From positions 2,232,001 through 2,296,000 of the forward strand of contig NZ_RDTE01000003.1 in the NCBI RefSeq assembly GCF_004125265.1: 64,000 bases of DNA, in the 5' to 3' direction. The DNA comes from Streptomyces lydicus (lineage in GTDB: Bacteria; Actinomycetota; Actinomycetes; Streptomycetales; Streptomycetaceae). The position numbers were made by a program, and so were the translations under genes. Shown piece after piece: positions 28,078-36,183 of this stretch. The notes beneath the pieces were generated by a model. It searched no databases and was not told where the DNA came from. It saw nothing but the letters and a program-made list of their open reading frames with translations. Within the stretch, counting starts at the first letter, position 1; each line of letters opens with the position of its first letter.

Positions 28078-29420
28078 TGGTCCGCCTCCCCTTCCTCGGT
28101 GTCGGCGGCGTCGGTCGGCTCGGTGGGCTCGTAGACGAGCACCGCGCGGTTGTCGGGGCGCAGCCGGGCCTTGGCGACCGCCTGCACCTCCTCGGGAGTG
28201 ATGTCCAGAACGCGCTGTACGGCGGTCAGCGCCAACTGCGGGTCCCCGAACAGGACGGCGAAGCGGCACAGTTCGTCGGCGCGGCCGCTGACCGTGGCCA
28301 GCCGGTCCAGCCATTCGCGCTCCAGCTGGGCCTGTGCCCGCTCCATCTCCTCCGGGGTCGGGCCTTCGGCGGCGAAGCGGGCCAGCTCCTCGTCGACCGC
28401 GCGCTCGATGCCGGGGACCTCCACGCCGCCGGACGTCTTCACGTCCAGCCAGCCCAGCGAGGGCGCGCCGGCCAGCCGCAGCAGGCCGAAGCCGGCCGCC
28501 ACAGCACTGCGGTCACGGCGCACCAGCCGGTTGTACAGGCGAGAGGACTCGCCGCCGCCCAGGACGGTCAGCGCGAGGTCGGCGGCGTCCGCCTCACGGG
28601 TGCCGTCGTGCGGCAGACGGTAGGCCGACATCAGGGCACGTGCGGGCACGTCCTCCTCGACGACCTCCCGCAGCTCGCCGCCGATGACGTCGGGCAGCGT
28701 GCCGTCCCGCGGGGGCTGCTTGCCGTCGTGCCCGGGGATCGAGCCGAAGTACTTCTCGACCCAGGCCAGCGTCTGCTCGGGATCGATGTCGCCCACGATC
28801 GACAGGACGGCGTTGTTGGGCGCGTAGTAGGTGCGGAAGAACGCCCGTGCGTCCTCCAGGGAGGCGGCGTCCAGGTCGGCCATCGACCCGATGGGCGTGT
28901 GGTGGTACGGGTGACCCTCGGGGTACGCCATGGCCGTCAGCTTCTCGAAGGCCGTGCCGTAGGGGACGTTGTCGTAGCGCTGGCGGCGCTCGTTCTTGAC
29001 GACGTCGCGCTGGTTCTCCATGGACTCGTCGTCGAGCGCGGTCAGCAGCGAGCCCATCCGGTCCGCCTCCAGCCAGAGCGCGAGCTCCAGCTCGTGGGCG
29101 GGCATGGTCTCGAAGTAGTTGGTGCGCTCGAAGCTCGTGGTGCCGTTGAGCGAACCGCCGGCGCCCTGCACCAGCTCGAAGTGACCGTTGCCCTTCACCT
29201 GCGCGGACCCCTGGAACATCAGGTGCTCGAAGAGGTGAGCCAGGCCCGTGCGGCCCTTGACCTCGTGGCGGGAACCGACGTCGTACCACAGGCAGACCGC
29301 TGCGACCGGGGTCAGGTGGTCTTCGGAGAGCACCACGCGCAGGCCGTTGGCCAGCCGGTGCTCGGTCGCTGTCAGTCCGCCGGAGCCGGCTTGTTCTGTG
29401 GCCGTGTGACCCATGGGCAT
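28074..29420 (-). CDS. M16 zinc metallopeptidase, catalytic subunit
   Basis: This 448-residue pitrilysin-family protease carries the inverted zinc motif HLFEH with the downstream glutamate in VVKNERRQRYDN. It probably cleaves small unfolded peptides in the cytoplasm with the adjacent inactive M16 protein. The ATG at 29418-29420 follows GAAGGGACGTAC; a second in-frame ATG lies two codons on. The reading frame also extends upstream, but without a ribosome-binding site. It is divergent from parC. Confidence 0.94.
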   Translation of the reverse strand: MPMGHTATEQAGSGGLTATEHRLANGLRVVLSEDHLTPVAAVCLWYDVGSRHEVKGRTGLAHLFEHLMFQGSAQVKGNGHFELVQGAGGSLNGTTSFERTNYFETMPAHELELALWLEADRMGSLLTALDDESMENQRDVVKNERRQRYDNVPYGTAFEKLTAMAYPEGHPYHHTPIGSMADLDAASLEDARAFFRTYYAPNNAVLSIVGDIDPEQTLAWVEKYFGSIPGHDGKQPPRDGTLPDVIGGELREVVEEDVPARALMSAYRLPHDGTREADAADLALTVLGGGESSRLYNRLVRRDRSAVAAGFGLLRLAGAPSLGWLDVKTSGGVEVPGIERAVDEELARFAAEGPTPEEMERAQAQLEREWLDRLATVSGRADELCRFAVLFGDPQLALTAVQRVLDITPEEVQAVAKARLRPDNRAVLVYEPTEPTDAADTEEGEADQ

Positions 29421-29628
29421 GTACGTCCCTTCGATCCGCTTGCGAGGAAGTTCTGTCACTGTATGCAAGCGCGTCGGCATCTGGCGAAGTCACCGGGCGG
29501 CCGGCCCGGAACCTGCGCCGTGCGCGAGCCCGCAGGAGCTGAAGGGGGAGTCGCGGTCGGCGTTGTCAGTGGGGCGGTCCACAATGGTCCGCGTCAGACT
29601 CAGACATACTCGCGGGTCGATCCCTCAG

Positions 29629-29681
29629 CTGGTTGACCCGACTGGTTGACCGTTGTTCCGATGCCGTCTCCCCGGCATCGG
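29629..29681 (+). promoter_or_regulatory. Direct repeat and hairpin in the parC leader
   Basis: Two copies of CTGGTTGACC (29629-29638 and 29642-29651) are spaced 13 bp apart, and an 8-bp hairpin (CCGATGCC / GGCATCGG, 29658-29681) follows. Both lie upstream of the parC ribosome-binding site. TTGACC inside the repeat could also serve as a -35 element. Confidence 0.4.
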
Positions 29682-29713
29682 CAGTAGACGCAGCTAAAGG
29701 AGCCGCAGCCGCG

Positions 29714-32161
29714 ATGGCCCGCCGCAGCACGAAGACCCCGCCGCCGGACGACTTCGAGGAGAGGATCCTCGACATCGACGTCGTCGACGAGATGCAGGGT
29801 TCCTTCCTCGAGTACGCGTATTCGGTCATCTACTCGCGCGCCCTGCCGGACGCCCGCGACGGTCTCAAGCCCGTGCACCGCCGCATCCTGTACCAGATGA
29901 ACGAGATGGGGCTCCGGCCCGATCGCGGATACGTCAAGTGCGCCCGCGTCGTCGGCGAGGTGATGGGTAAGCTCCATCCGCACGGTGACGCGTCGATCTA
30001 CGACGCCCTGGTGCGCATGGCGCAGCCGTTCTCGATGCGGCTGCCGCTCGTCGACGGCCACGGCAACTTCGGTTCGCTGGGCAATGACGACCCGCCCGCC
30101 GCGATGCGGTACACCGAGTGCCGGATGGCGTCCGCGACATCCCTGATGACGGAGTCCATCGAAGAGGACACCGTCGACTTCGCGCCGAACTACGACGGCC
30201 AGGAGCAGGAACCGGTCGCCCTCCCTGCCGCGTATCCGAACCTCCTGGTCAACGGGGCGTCCGGCATTGCCGTCGGTATGGCGACGAACATGCCGCCGCA
30301 CAACCTGGGCGAGGTCATCGCCGCGGCCCGCCATCTGATCAAGCATCCGAACGCCGATCTCGACACCCTGATGCGCTTCGTGCCGGGTCCGGACCTGCCG
30401 ACGGGCGGCCGGATCGTGGGCCTCGGCGGCGTACGGGACGCGTACGAGAAGGGCCGCGGCACGTTCAAGATCCGCGCAACGGTCACGGTGGAGAACGTCA
30501 CCGCCCGCCGCAAGGGCCTGGTCGTCACCGAACTCCCCTTCACGGTCGGTCCCGAGAAGGTCATCTCCAAGATCAAGGACCTGGTCGGTTCGAAGAAGCT
30601 CCAGGGCATCGCGGACGTCAAGGACCTCACCGACCGTGAGCACGGCCTGCGGCTGGTGATCGAGGTCAAGAACGGCTTCAACCCCGAGGCCGTATTGGAG
30701 CAGCTGTACAAGCTCACGCCGATGGAAGAATCCTTCGGCATCAACAACGTCGCGCTGGTGGACGGCCAGCCGCTGACGCTGGGCCTCAAGGAGCTGCTGG
30801 AGGTCTACGTCGACCACCGCTTCAACGTGGTGCGGCGGCGCAGCGAGTTCCGGCGGACCAAGCGGCGCGACCGTCTCCACCTCGTCGAGGGCCTGCTGAC
30901 GGCTCTGGTGGACATCGACGAGGTGATCCGGCTCATCCGCTCCAGCGAGAACAGCGCACAGGCCAAGGAGCGGCTGATCGAGCGGTTCTCGCTGAGCGAC
31001 ATCCAGACGCAGTACATCCTCGACACCCCGCTGCGTCGGCTGACCAAGTTCGACCGTATCGAGCTGGAGTCGGAGCGTGACCGGCTGCAGGACGAGATCG
31101 AGAAGCTGACGCGGATCCTGGAGTCGGACGCCGAGCTGCGCAAGCTGGTGTCCGGCGAGCTGGCCGCGGTCGCGAAGAAGTACGGCACGGACCGGCGTAC
31201 GGTCCTGCTGGAGTCGGCGGGCACCTCGGTCGGCGCGGTGCCGCTGGAGGTCTCCGACGACCCGTGCCGGGTGCTGCTGTCCTCGACGGGGCTGCTGGCG
31301 CGTACGGTCGCCGGAGACATGGCCTTCGATGCCGACGCCAAGCGCGTCAAGCACGATGTGATCGTCTCGGCGGTGCCGGCGACGACCCGCGGCGAGGTGG
31401 GCGCGGTGACGTCCCTGGGCCGGCTGCTGCGGATTTCGGTGATCGATCTGCCACACCTGCCGGAGACCGCGGCGGCGCCCAGTCTCTCGGGGGGCGCGCA
31501 GCTCTCGGAGTTCCTGACGCTGGAGGACGGCGAGGAGCTGATCTGTCTCACGACGCTCGACGAGTCGTCGCCGGGCCTGGCGCTCGGCACGGAGCAGGGT
31601 GTCGTCAAGCGGGTGGTGCCCGACTACCCCGCCAACAAGGAAGAGTTGGAGGTCATCACCCTCAAGGACGGTGACCGCATCGTGGGCGCTGCCGAGCTGC
31701 GCACCGGTGAAGAGGATCTGGTCTTCGTCACCAACGAGGCGCAGTTGCTGCGCTATCAGGCGTCGCAGGTGCGGCCGCAGGGCCGGCCCGCGGGGGGCAT
31801 GGCGGGCGTCAAGCTGGGGGAGGGCGCGAAGGTGATCGCGTTCGCCGCGGTCGATCCGGCCTCCGAGGCCATGGTGTTCACGGTCGCCGGCTCGCACGGC
31901 ACGCTGGACGACTCGGTGGCGACGGCCAAGCTCACCCCGTTCGACCAGTATCCGCGCAAGGGGCGGGCGACCGGCGGGGTGCGGTGCCAGCGGTTCCTGA
32001 AGGGCGAGGACCTTCTCGTCCAGGCGTGGGTGGGACCGGCTCCGGTGCGTGGCGCGGACGCCAAGGGCACGCCGGTCGAGATGCCGGAGGTGGATCCGCG
32101 GCGGGACGGCTCGGGTGTGCCGCTGACGAAGCCGGTGGCGGCGCTGGCGGGGCCGGTGTAA
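29714..32161 (+). CDS. parC: DNA topoisomerase IV subunit A
   Basis: This is the 815-residue DNA breakage-reunion subunit of the second type IIA topoisomerase, which decatenates chromosomes together with ParE (45407-47527). The catalytic tyrosine is Tyr133 in AMRYTECRM. The winged-helix region contains HPHGDASIYDALVRMAQ; the position equivalent to E. coli GyrA Ser83 is Ala93, while Asp97 matches Asp87. The coiled-coil gate and the C-terminal beta-pinwheel follow. The ATG is preceded by AAAGGAG. ParC rather than GyrA is supported by genomic context and the absence of an adjacent gyrB. Confidence 0.95.
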   Translation: MARRSTKTPPPDDFEERILDIDVVDEMQGSFLEYAYSVIYSRALPDARDGLKPVHRRILYQMNEMGLRPDRGYVKCARVVGEVMGKLHPHGDASIYDALVRMAQPFSMRLPLVDGHGNFGSLGNDDPPAAMRYTECRMASATSLMTESIEEDTVDFAPNYDGQEQEPVALPAAYPNLLVNGASGIAVGMATNMPPHNLGEVIAAARHLIKHPNADLDTLMRFVPGPDLPTGGRIVGLGGVRDAYEKGRGTFKIRATVTVENVTARRKGLVVTELPFTVGPEKVISKIKDLVGSKKLQGIADVKDLTDREHGLRLVIEVKNGFNPEAVLEQLYKLTPMEESFGINNVALVDGQPLTLGLKELLEVYVDHRFNVVRRRSEFRRTKRRDRLHLVEGLLTALVDIDEVIRLIRSSENSAQAKERLIERFSLSDIQTQYILDTPLRRLTKFDRIELESERDRLQDEIEKLTRILESDAELRKLVSGELAAVAKKYGTDRRTVLLESAGTSVGAVPLEVSDDPCRVLLSSTGLLARTVAGDMAFDADAKRVKHDVIVSAVPATTRGEVGAVTSLGRLLRISVIDLPHLPETAAAPSLSGGAQLSEFLTLEDGEELICLTTLDESSPGLALGTEQGVVKRVVPDYPANKEELEVITLKDGDRIVGAAELRTGEEDLVFVTNEAQLLRYQASQVRPQGRPAGGMAGVKLGEGAKVIAFAAVDPASEAMVFTVAGSHGTLDDSVATAKLTPFDQYPRKGRATGGVRCQRFLKGEDLLVQAWVGPAPVRGADAKGTPVEMPEVDPRRDGSGVPLTKPVAALAGPV

Positions 32162-32179
32162 GCAGGCGCGTGACGGATG

Positions 32180-32228
32180 CGGCTGACGCCGTCGGGCCGG
32201 TGGAGGGCCGGCCCGACGGCGTCAGCCG
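32180..32228. terminator. Bidirectional terminator after parC
   Basis: A perfect 21-bp inverted repeat (CGGCTGACGCCGTCGGGCC.. with its complement) lies between the convergent parC and CobW-family genes and overlaps the last codons of the latter. Confidence 0.9.
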
Positions 32229-33328
32229 TCTTGGGAGTCCTCGCGTGCGGCCACGTACCGCAGCACGCCCCACATGCTGTTCTGGTCGGCCTCCGGCGGT
32301 GCACTCTCGCGGCAGTTGTCCAGTTCCTTGCGCAGGGCCGGTGCGTCGATGCCGCTGCCGATCATGACGAGCTGGGTGCACCGCTCCTCGCCCTTCGGCC
32401 ACGGCGTGGGATAGAAGCGCAGGAAGTCACCGACGGCGTGCACCGTGAACTTCTGGCGGTTCTCCGGTACGTCGAAGTGGACGAAGCCCTTGATGCGGTA
32501 GAGGCCGGCGGGGCGGCTGTCGAGGAAGTCCATGAGGCGGCGCGGGTGCATCGGCTCGGCGGAGGTGAACTCCACGCTCTGGTAGGCGGCATGGAGGTGA
32601 CCTGCGTGATGGGTGTGGCCGGGGTGGTCGCACCCGTCGTCCGGGCCGTGCACGGAGTCCTTGCTCGCCGCGGCCTCGCGCAGGAGGTCCTCGAAGGACA
32701 GCTGGCGCACGGCCGCGTTGTGGTCCTCACCCGGCCCACGGTCGAAGAACAGCTCGGGATCGACCTGCCCGTAGGCCGTGCAGATCACGGGCCGGCCGGG
32801 AGCAAGGTCCGCGAGCGAGTCCATGAGATGCTGCCGTGCCGCGTCGCCGATGCGATCGGCTTTGTTGAGCACCACGATGTCGGCGATGCCCACATGCCGG
32901 TCCAGTTCCGGATGCCGGGTCCTGGTGCCCTCGAACTCCGCGGCGTCGACGACCTCGATCAGCCCGCCGTAGACAATCCGGTCGTTGTCACTGGCGAGGA
33001 TCATCCGGATGAGTTCCTGCGGCTCGGCCAGCCCGCTGGCCTCGATGACGATCACATCGATCCGGGCGGCGGGGCGTGCGAGCCGCTCCAGGTAGGTGTC
33101 CAGTTCGCTGGTGTCGACCGCACAGCACAGACAGCCGTTGCCGAGCGAGACCATCGAGTCCACCTGCCCGGCGACGGTCATGGCATCGATCTCGATGCTG
33201 CCGAAGTCATTGACGATCGCACCGATACGGGTGCCGTCGCCGTTGCCGAGAAGGTGGTTGAGCAACGTGGTCTTGCCTGACCCGAGGAAGCCTGCGAGCA
33301 CGACGACCGGGATCTGTTGCGTGGCCAA
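32222..33328 (-). CDS. CobW/P47K-family GTPase
   Basis: This 368-residue G3E-family GTPase is a probable metal chaperone. It has Walker A GFLGSGKTTL near the N-terminus, the metal-binding GCLCC motif (CxCC), EASGLAEP, and the NKAD guanine-specificity motif. A histidine-rich insertion (DDGCDHPGHTHHAGHLHAA) precedes the CobW C-terminal domain, suggesting zinc or another soft metal. The start is TTG at 33326-33328, right after GGAGGCGCCCCC; a nearby ATG is in a different frame. No Zur box was seen upstream. Confidence 0.9.
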   Translation of the reverse strand: MATQQIPVVVLAGFLGSGKTTLLNHLLGNGDGTRIGAIVNDFGSIEIDAMTVAGQVDSMVSLGNGCLCCAVDTSELDTYLERLARPAARIDVIVIEASGLAEPQELIRMILASDNDRIVYGGLIEVVDAAEFEGTRTRHPELDRHVGIADIVVLNKADRIGDAARQHLMDSLADLAPGRPVICTAYGQVDPELFFDRGPGEDHNAAVRQLSFEDLLREAAASKDSVHGPDDGCDHPGHTHHAGHLHAAYQSVEFTSAEPMHPRRLMDFLDSRPAGLYRIKGFVHFDVPENRQKFTVHAVGDFLRFYPTPWPKGEERCTQLVMIGSGIDAPALRKELDNCRESAPPEADQNSMWGVLRYVAAREDSQDG

Positions 33329-33453
33329 GGGGGCGCCTCCATGGTGCGGGTGGCGGGCCGCGCGGACCGGCGGCGGACGAGCTGCCGATCGTAACGGAAT
33401 GCCCGCGCCGCGAGCCCGGCCCGCCCCGCGCCCTCTGCGACGCTCCCCGGTGG

Positions 33454-34623
33454 CTAGGAGGGTGCGACGACGGGCAGCGGCTGCGGCGGAGGCGGGCCGA
33501 TATACCGGGCCGCGGGGCGAATGATCTTCGAGTCCTCGGCCTGCTCCAGAATGTTGGCGCTCCAGCCCACCACGCGGGCCGCACAGAAGGTGGGCGTGAA
33601 CATCTCGCGCGGCAGCCCGCACAGCTCCATGACGACCCCCGCGTAGAGCTCCACGTTGATGTGCAGCTCACGTCCGGGTTTGAGCTCGGCCAGCAGCTCT
33701 TCGGCCCTCGCCTCCACCTGGACGGCGAAGTCCACCAGCGGCCCACCGATCTGCTCGGCGATACCTCGGAGCATCCTGGAGCGCGGATCCTCTGTGCGGT
33801 ACACGGGGTGGCCGAACCCCATGATCCGGTCCCCACTCAGGACGCGGTCGCGGATCCAGGGATCGATGCGGTCGGGTGTGCCGATGGCATCGAGCATGTC
33901 CAGGGCTCGACTGGGCGCACCGCCGTGCAGCGGTCCGGAGAGCGCGCCGACGGCGCCGACCAGGCAGGCCACGAGATCGGCACCGGTGGAGGCAATGACG
34001 CGTCCGGTGAAGGTCGATGCGTTGAAGCCATGGTCGATGGTGGAAATCAGATACGCCTCGATCGCCCGGACCCGGTCGGGCTCCGGCTCGTCGCCGGTGA
34101 GCATGTAGAGGTAGTTGGCGGCGTAGCTCAGATCCGAGCGGGGCTCGACGGGCTGCAGGCCCCGGCCGAGCCGGTGGAGCGCGGTGACCAGGGTCGGTAC
34201 GGCGGCACACGCGGCGAGCGCGTCGGCACGTCGGCGGTCGGTATCGATGTCGTACAGCGGCCGGAAGCCGGCCGTCGCGCCGAGCAGGGACAGAGCGGTG
34301 CGCAGCCCGGCGACAGGGCCGGAGAGCACACCGGCACGAGCGAGCGAGGGCAGCGCATCACGTACCGCCGCGGGCAGTGGGCGCAAGGCTGCGGTCTCGG
34401 CGCTGAAGGCAGCGAGCTGCACCGCATCGGGCAGCTCCCCGTGGAACATCAGGTACCAGACGTCCTCGAAGGTGCGGGCCATCGCCAGCTCGACTGCGGA
34501 GTACTGGCGGTAGTGGTAAAAGCCCTCGGCGCCACGGACGTCGCCCACTCGGGTCTCGGTGACGATGACGCCCGCAAGCCCACGGGGCGCGTCGATCGGT
34601 GTGTTCGCCTCAGCGCTCGGCAT
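33454..34623 (-). CDS. Citrate synthase family protein
   Basis: This 389-residue enzyme of the citrate/2-methylcitrate synthase fold should condense an acyl-CoA with a 2-oxoacid. The two catalytic histidine regions are present (GPLHGGAPS and GFGHPVYRTEDPR). The catalytic-aspartate motif, normally NVDF/NVDL, reads NVELY, giving Glu in place of Asp. It is divergent from a second citrate-synthase-like gene that carries a DNA-binding domain, with AT-rich palindromes between them. This pair is conserved in Streptomyces, to my knowledge; which reaction it performs is unclear. Confidence 0.9.
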   Translation of the reverse strand: MPSAEANTPIDAPRGLAGVIVTETRVGDVRGAEGFYHYRQYSAVELAMARTFEDVWYLMFHGELPDAVQLAAFSAETAALRPLPAAVRDALPSLARAGVLSGPVAGLRTALSLLGATAGFRPLYDIDTDRRRADALAACAAVPTLVTALHRLGRGLQPVEPRSDLSYAANYLYMLTGDEPEPDRVRAIEAYLISTIDHGFNASTFTGRVIASTGADLVACLVGAVGALSGPLHGGAPSRALDMLDAIGTPDRIDPWIRDRVLSGDRIMGFGHPVYRTEDPRSRMLRGIAEQIGGPLVDFAVQVEARAEELLAELKPGRELHINVELYAGVVMELCGLPREMFTPTFCAARVVGWSANILEQAEDSKIIRPAARYIGPPPPQPLPVVAPS

Positions 34624-34649
34624 TGCTGATCTCCCTGCTCTTCCTCAGG

Positions 34650-34709
34650 CAAATATTGATCCGACTGTCTATGCTTGACTCAATTCTTGTCAATATTGAT
34701 TCAATCAAT
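34650..34709. promoter_or_regulatory. AT-rich palindromic operator between divergent citrate synthase genes
   Basis: The intergenic sequence holds a perfect palindrome TCAATATTGA (34690-34699) overlapping a near-perfect one, ATTGATTCAATCAAT (34695-34709), and a related half copy AAATATTGAT (34651-34660). The 40-bp spacing of the two ATATTGAT cores and the strong AT-richness stand out. It lies within 30 bp of both starts. The HTH-citrate synthase fusion is the obvious candidate to bind it. Confidence 0.6.
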
Positions 34710-34736
34710 GTGCATGAGTCTGGATACGGTGAGCCC

Positions 34737-35984
34737 ATGGCGGATGGAGACACGGCACAGGACACGGGCGGGCAGCGACTGAGTACCCGAGAGGCAGCCG
34801 ACCGGCTGGGCGTAAAGCCGGAGACGGTGTACGCCTACGTCAGCCGCGGCCAGCTGACAAGCCGCCGCGAGCCGGGCACCCGCGGCAGCACGTTCGACGC
34901 GAAGGAGGTCGATGCGCTCGCCCGACGTGCGAGCCGCCGTGAACCTTCCGCCTCCGGCAGCGAGTTGGCGGTCAGAACGGGCATCACACTGATCGACCGA
35001 GACCACTGCTACTTCCGCGGCGTCGACTCATCGGAACTCGCCGGCCGCTACAGCTACGAGGAAGTAGCCGAGTGGCTGTGGACCGGCGAGCTGCGCCCCG
35101 GCATCCGTTTCACGGCACCCCCGGACGCACTGTCGGCCGCCCACCGTGCCGTACAGGCACTGCCGGCCCACAGCGGACCGGTGGACCGGCTACGGGTCGC
35201 CGCGATCGCCGCCGCGGCCGCCGACCCGCTCCGATTCGACCTGTCCGAGGAGACCGTCGTCGGCACCGCCCGCAACCTCATCCCGACGCTTGTGGACGCC
35301 CTCCCGTCGCACAACGCCAAGCAAAGCGCTTCCGGTCCCCTTGCTATGCGCCTCTGGTCACGGCTGACCGCGGAACCCGCCGACGCCGCGGCACTTCGCG
35401 CCCTGGACGCCGCGCTGCTCCTGCTCATCGACCACGACCTCGCCGCCTCGACGTTCGCGGTACGCGTCGCCGCCTCCGCCCGCGCCCATCCGTACGCGAT
35501 CGTCTCGGCGGGCTTCGGAGCACTGGACGGCGTGCTGCACGGTGCGGCAAGCGGACTCGCCCACCGGATGCTGGTGGAGGCGCAGGACCGGGGCAGCGCA
35601 GCCACCGTGGTCGCCGACCACTTGCGGACCGGCCGCCGGGTACCGGGCCTCGGTCATAGCCTCTACCCGGGGGAGGACCCACGGGCCCGGACCCTGTTCC
35701 GATTCCTGGAGGACGTACCGCGGGCCCGCCCCGCACTACAGGCCGCCCGGCAGGTGGTCACCACCACGGCCCGGCACACGGAGCTACATGCCAATGTCGA
35801 TCTCGCGCTGGCCGTACTGACCGTCTCGACAAGCATGCCGGCGGAGGCAGGCGAGACCATCTACGCCATCGCCCGCACCGCCGGCTGGATCGCCCACGCC
35901 CTGGAGGAATACGCCGAACCGCCCCTCCGCATGCGTCCAAGTGGCCACTACCACGGCCCCCGCCCACCACAGCCGCTGCCGTGA
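34737..35984 (+). CDS. HTH-citrate synthase fusion protein
   Basis: This 415-residue protein joins an N-terminal helix-turn-helix of the MerR/excisionase type (LSTREAADRLGVKPETVYAYVSRGQL, about residues 15-40) to a citrate-synthase-like domain. The citrate synthase catalytic motifs are present: GVLHGAASG, GLGHSLYPGEDPR and ELHANVDLA with the normal Asp. This suggests a regulator that senses acyl-CoA or a citrate-like ligand, or a bifunctional enzyme. The ATG at 34737-34739 is preceded by a weak GGTGAG. It is divergent from the plain citrate synthase gene. Confidence 0.88.
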   Translation: MADGDTAQDTGGQRLSTREAADRLGVKPETVYAYVSRGQLTSRREPGTRGSTFDAKEVDALARRASRREPSASGSELAVRTGITLIDRDHCYFRGVDSSELAGRYSYEEVAEWLWTGELRPGIRFTAPPDALSAAHRAVQALPAHSGPVDRLRVAAIAAAAADPLRFDLSEETVVGTARNLIPTLVDALPSHNAKQSASGPLAMRLWSRLTAEPADAAALRALDAALLLLIDHDLAASTFAVRVAASARAHPYAIVSAGFGALDGVLHGAASGLAHRMLVEAQDRGSAATVVADHLRTGRRVPGLGHSLYPGEDPRARTLFRFLEDVPRARPALQAARQVVTTTARHTELHANVDLALAVLTVSTSMPAEAGETIYAIARTAGWIAHALEEYAEPPLRMRPSGHYHGPRPPQPLP

Positions 35985-36164
35985 CAGGAGGCTGCTGCTG
36001 GGTACGCCACCCAAGCGATGCCAGGACTCCAGCAGCACCAGCCCGCCGATGCCGGAACCCTGGCATCGCCGGACCTCACACGAAGGGGCACCTGCCATCA
36101 TCGCGGAACGTGCGGTTGCCCATCGTCCCGTTGCACACCCACCCGGAACCCGACGCGGGGCAGA

Positions 36165-36183
36165 TGAGGTTAGGCTCACCTAT
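36165..36183 (+). promoter_or_regulatory. Iron box (DmdR/IdeR-type operator)
   Basis: TGAGGTTAGGCTCACCTAT matches the Streptomyces DmdR1 iron-box consensus (TTAGGTTAGGCTCACCTAA) at 17 of 19 positions. It ends immediately before the GTG start of the sucrase/ferredoxin-like gene, so binding would block initiation of a transcript with little or no leader. Confidence 0.88.

Noticed and set aside
29600..31897. 765-codon open frame antisense to parC
   Set aside because: It is the mirror of parC in GC-rich DNA: no family resemblance, residues dominated by Arg, Gly, Gln and His, and no ribosome-binding site.
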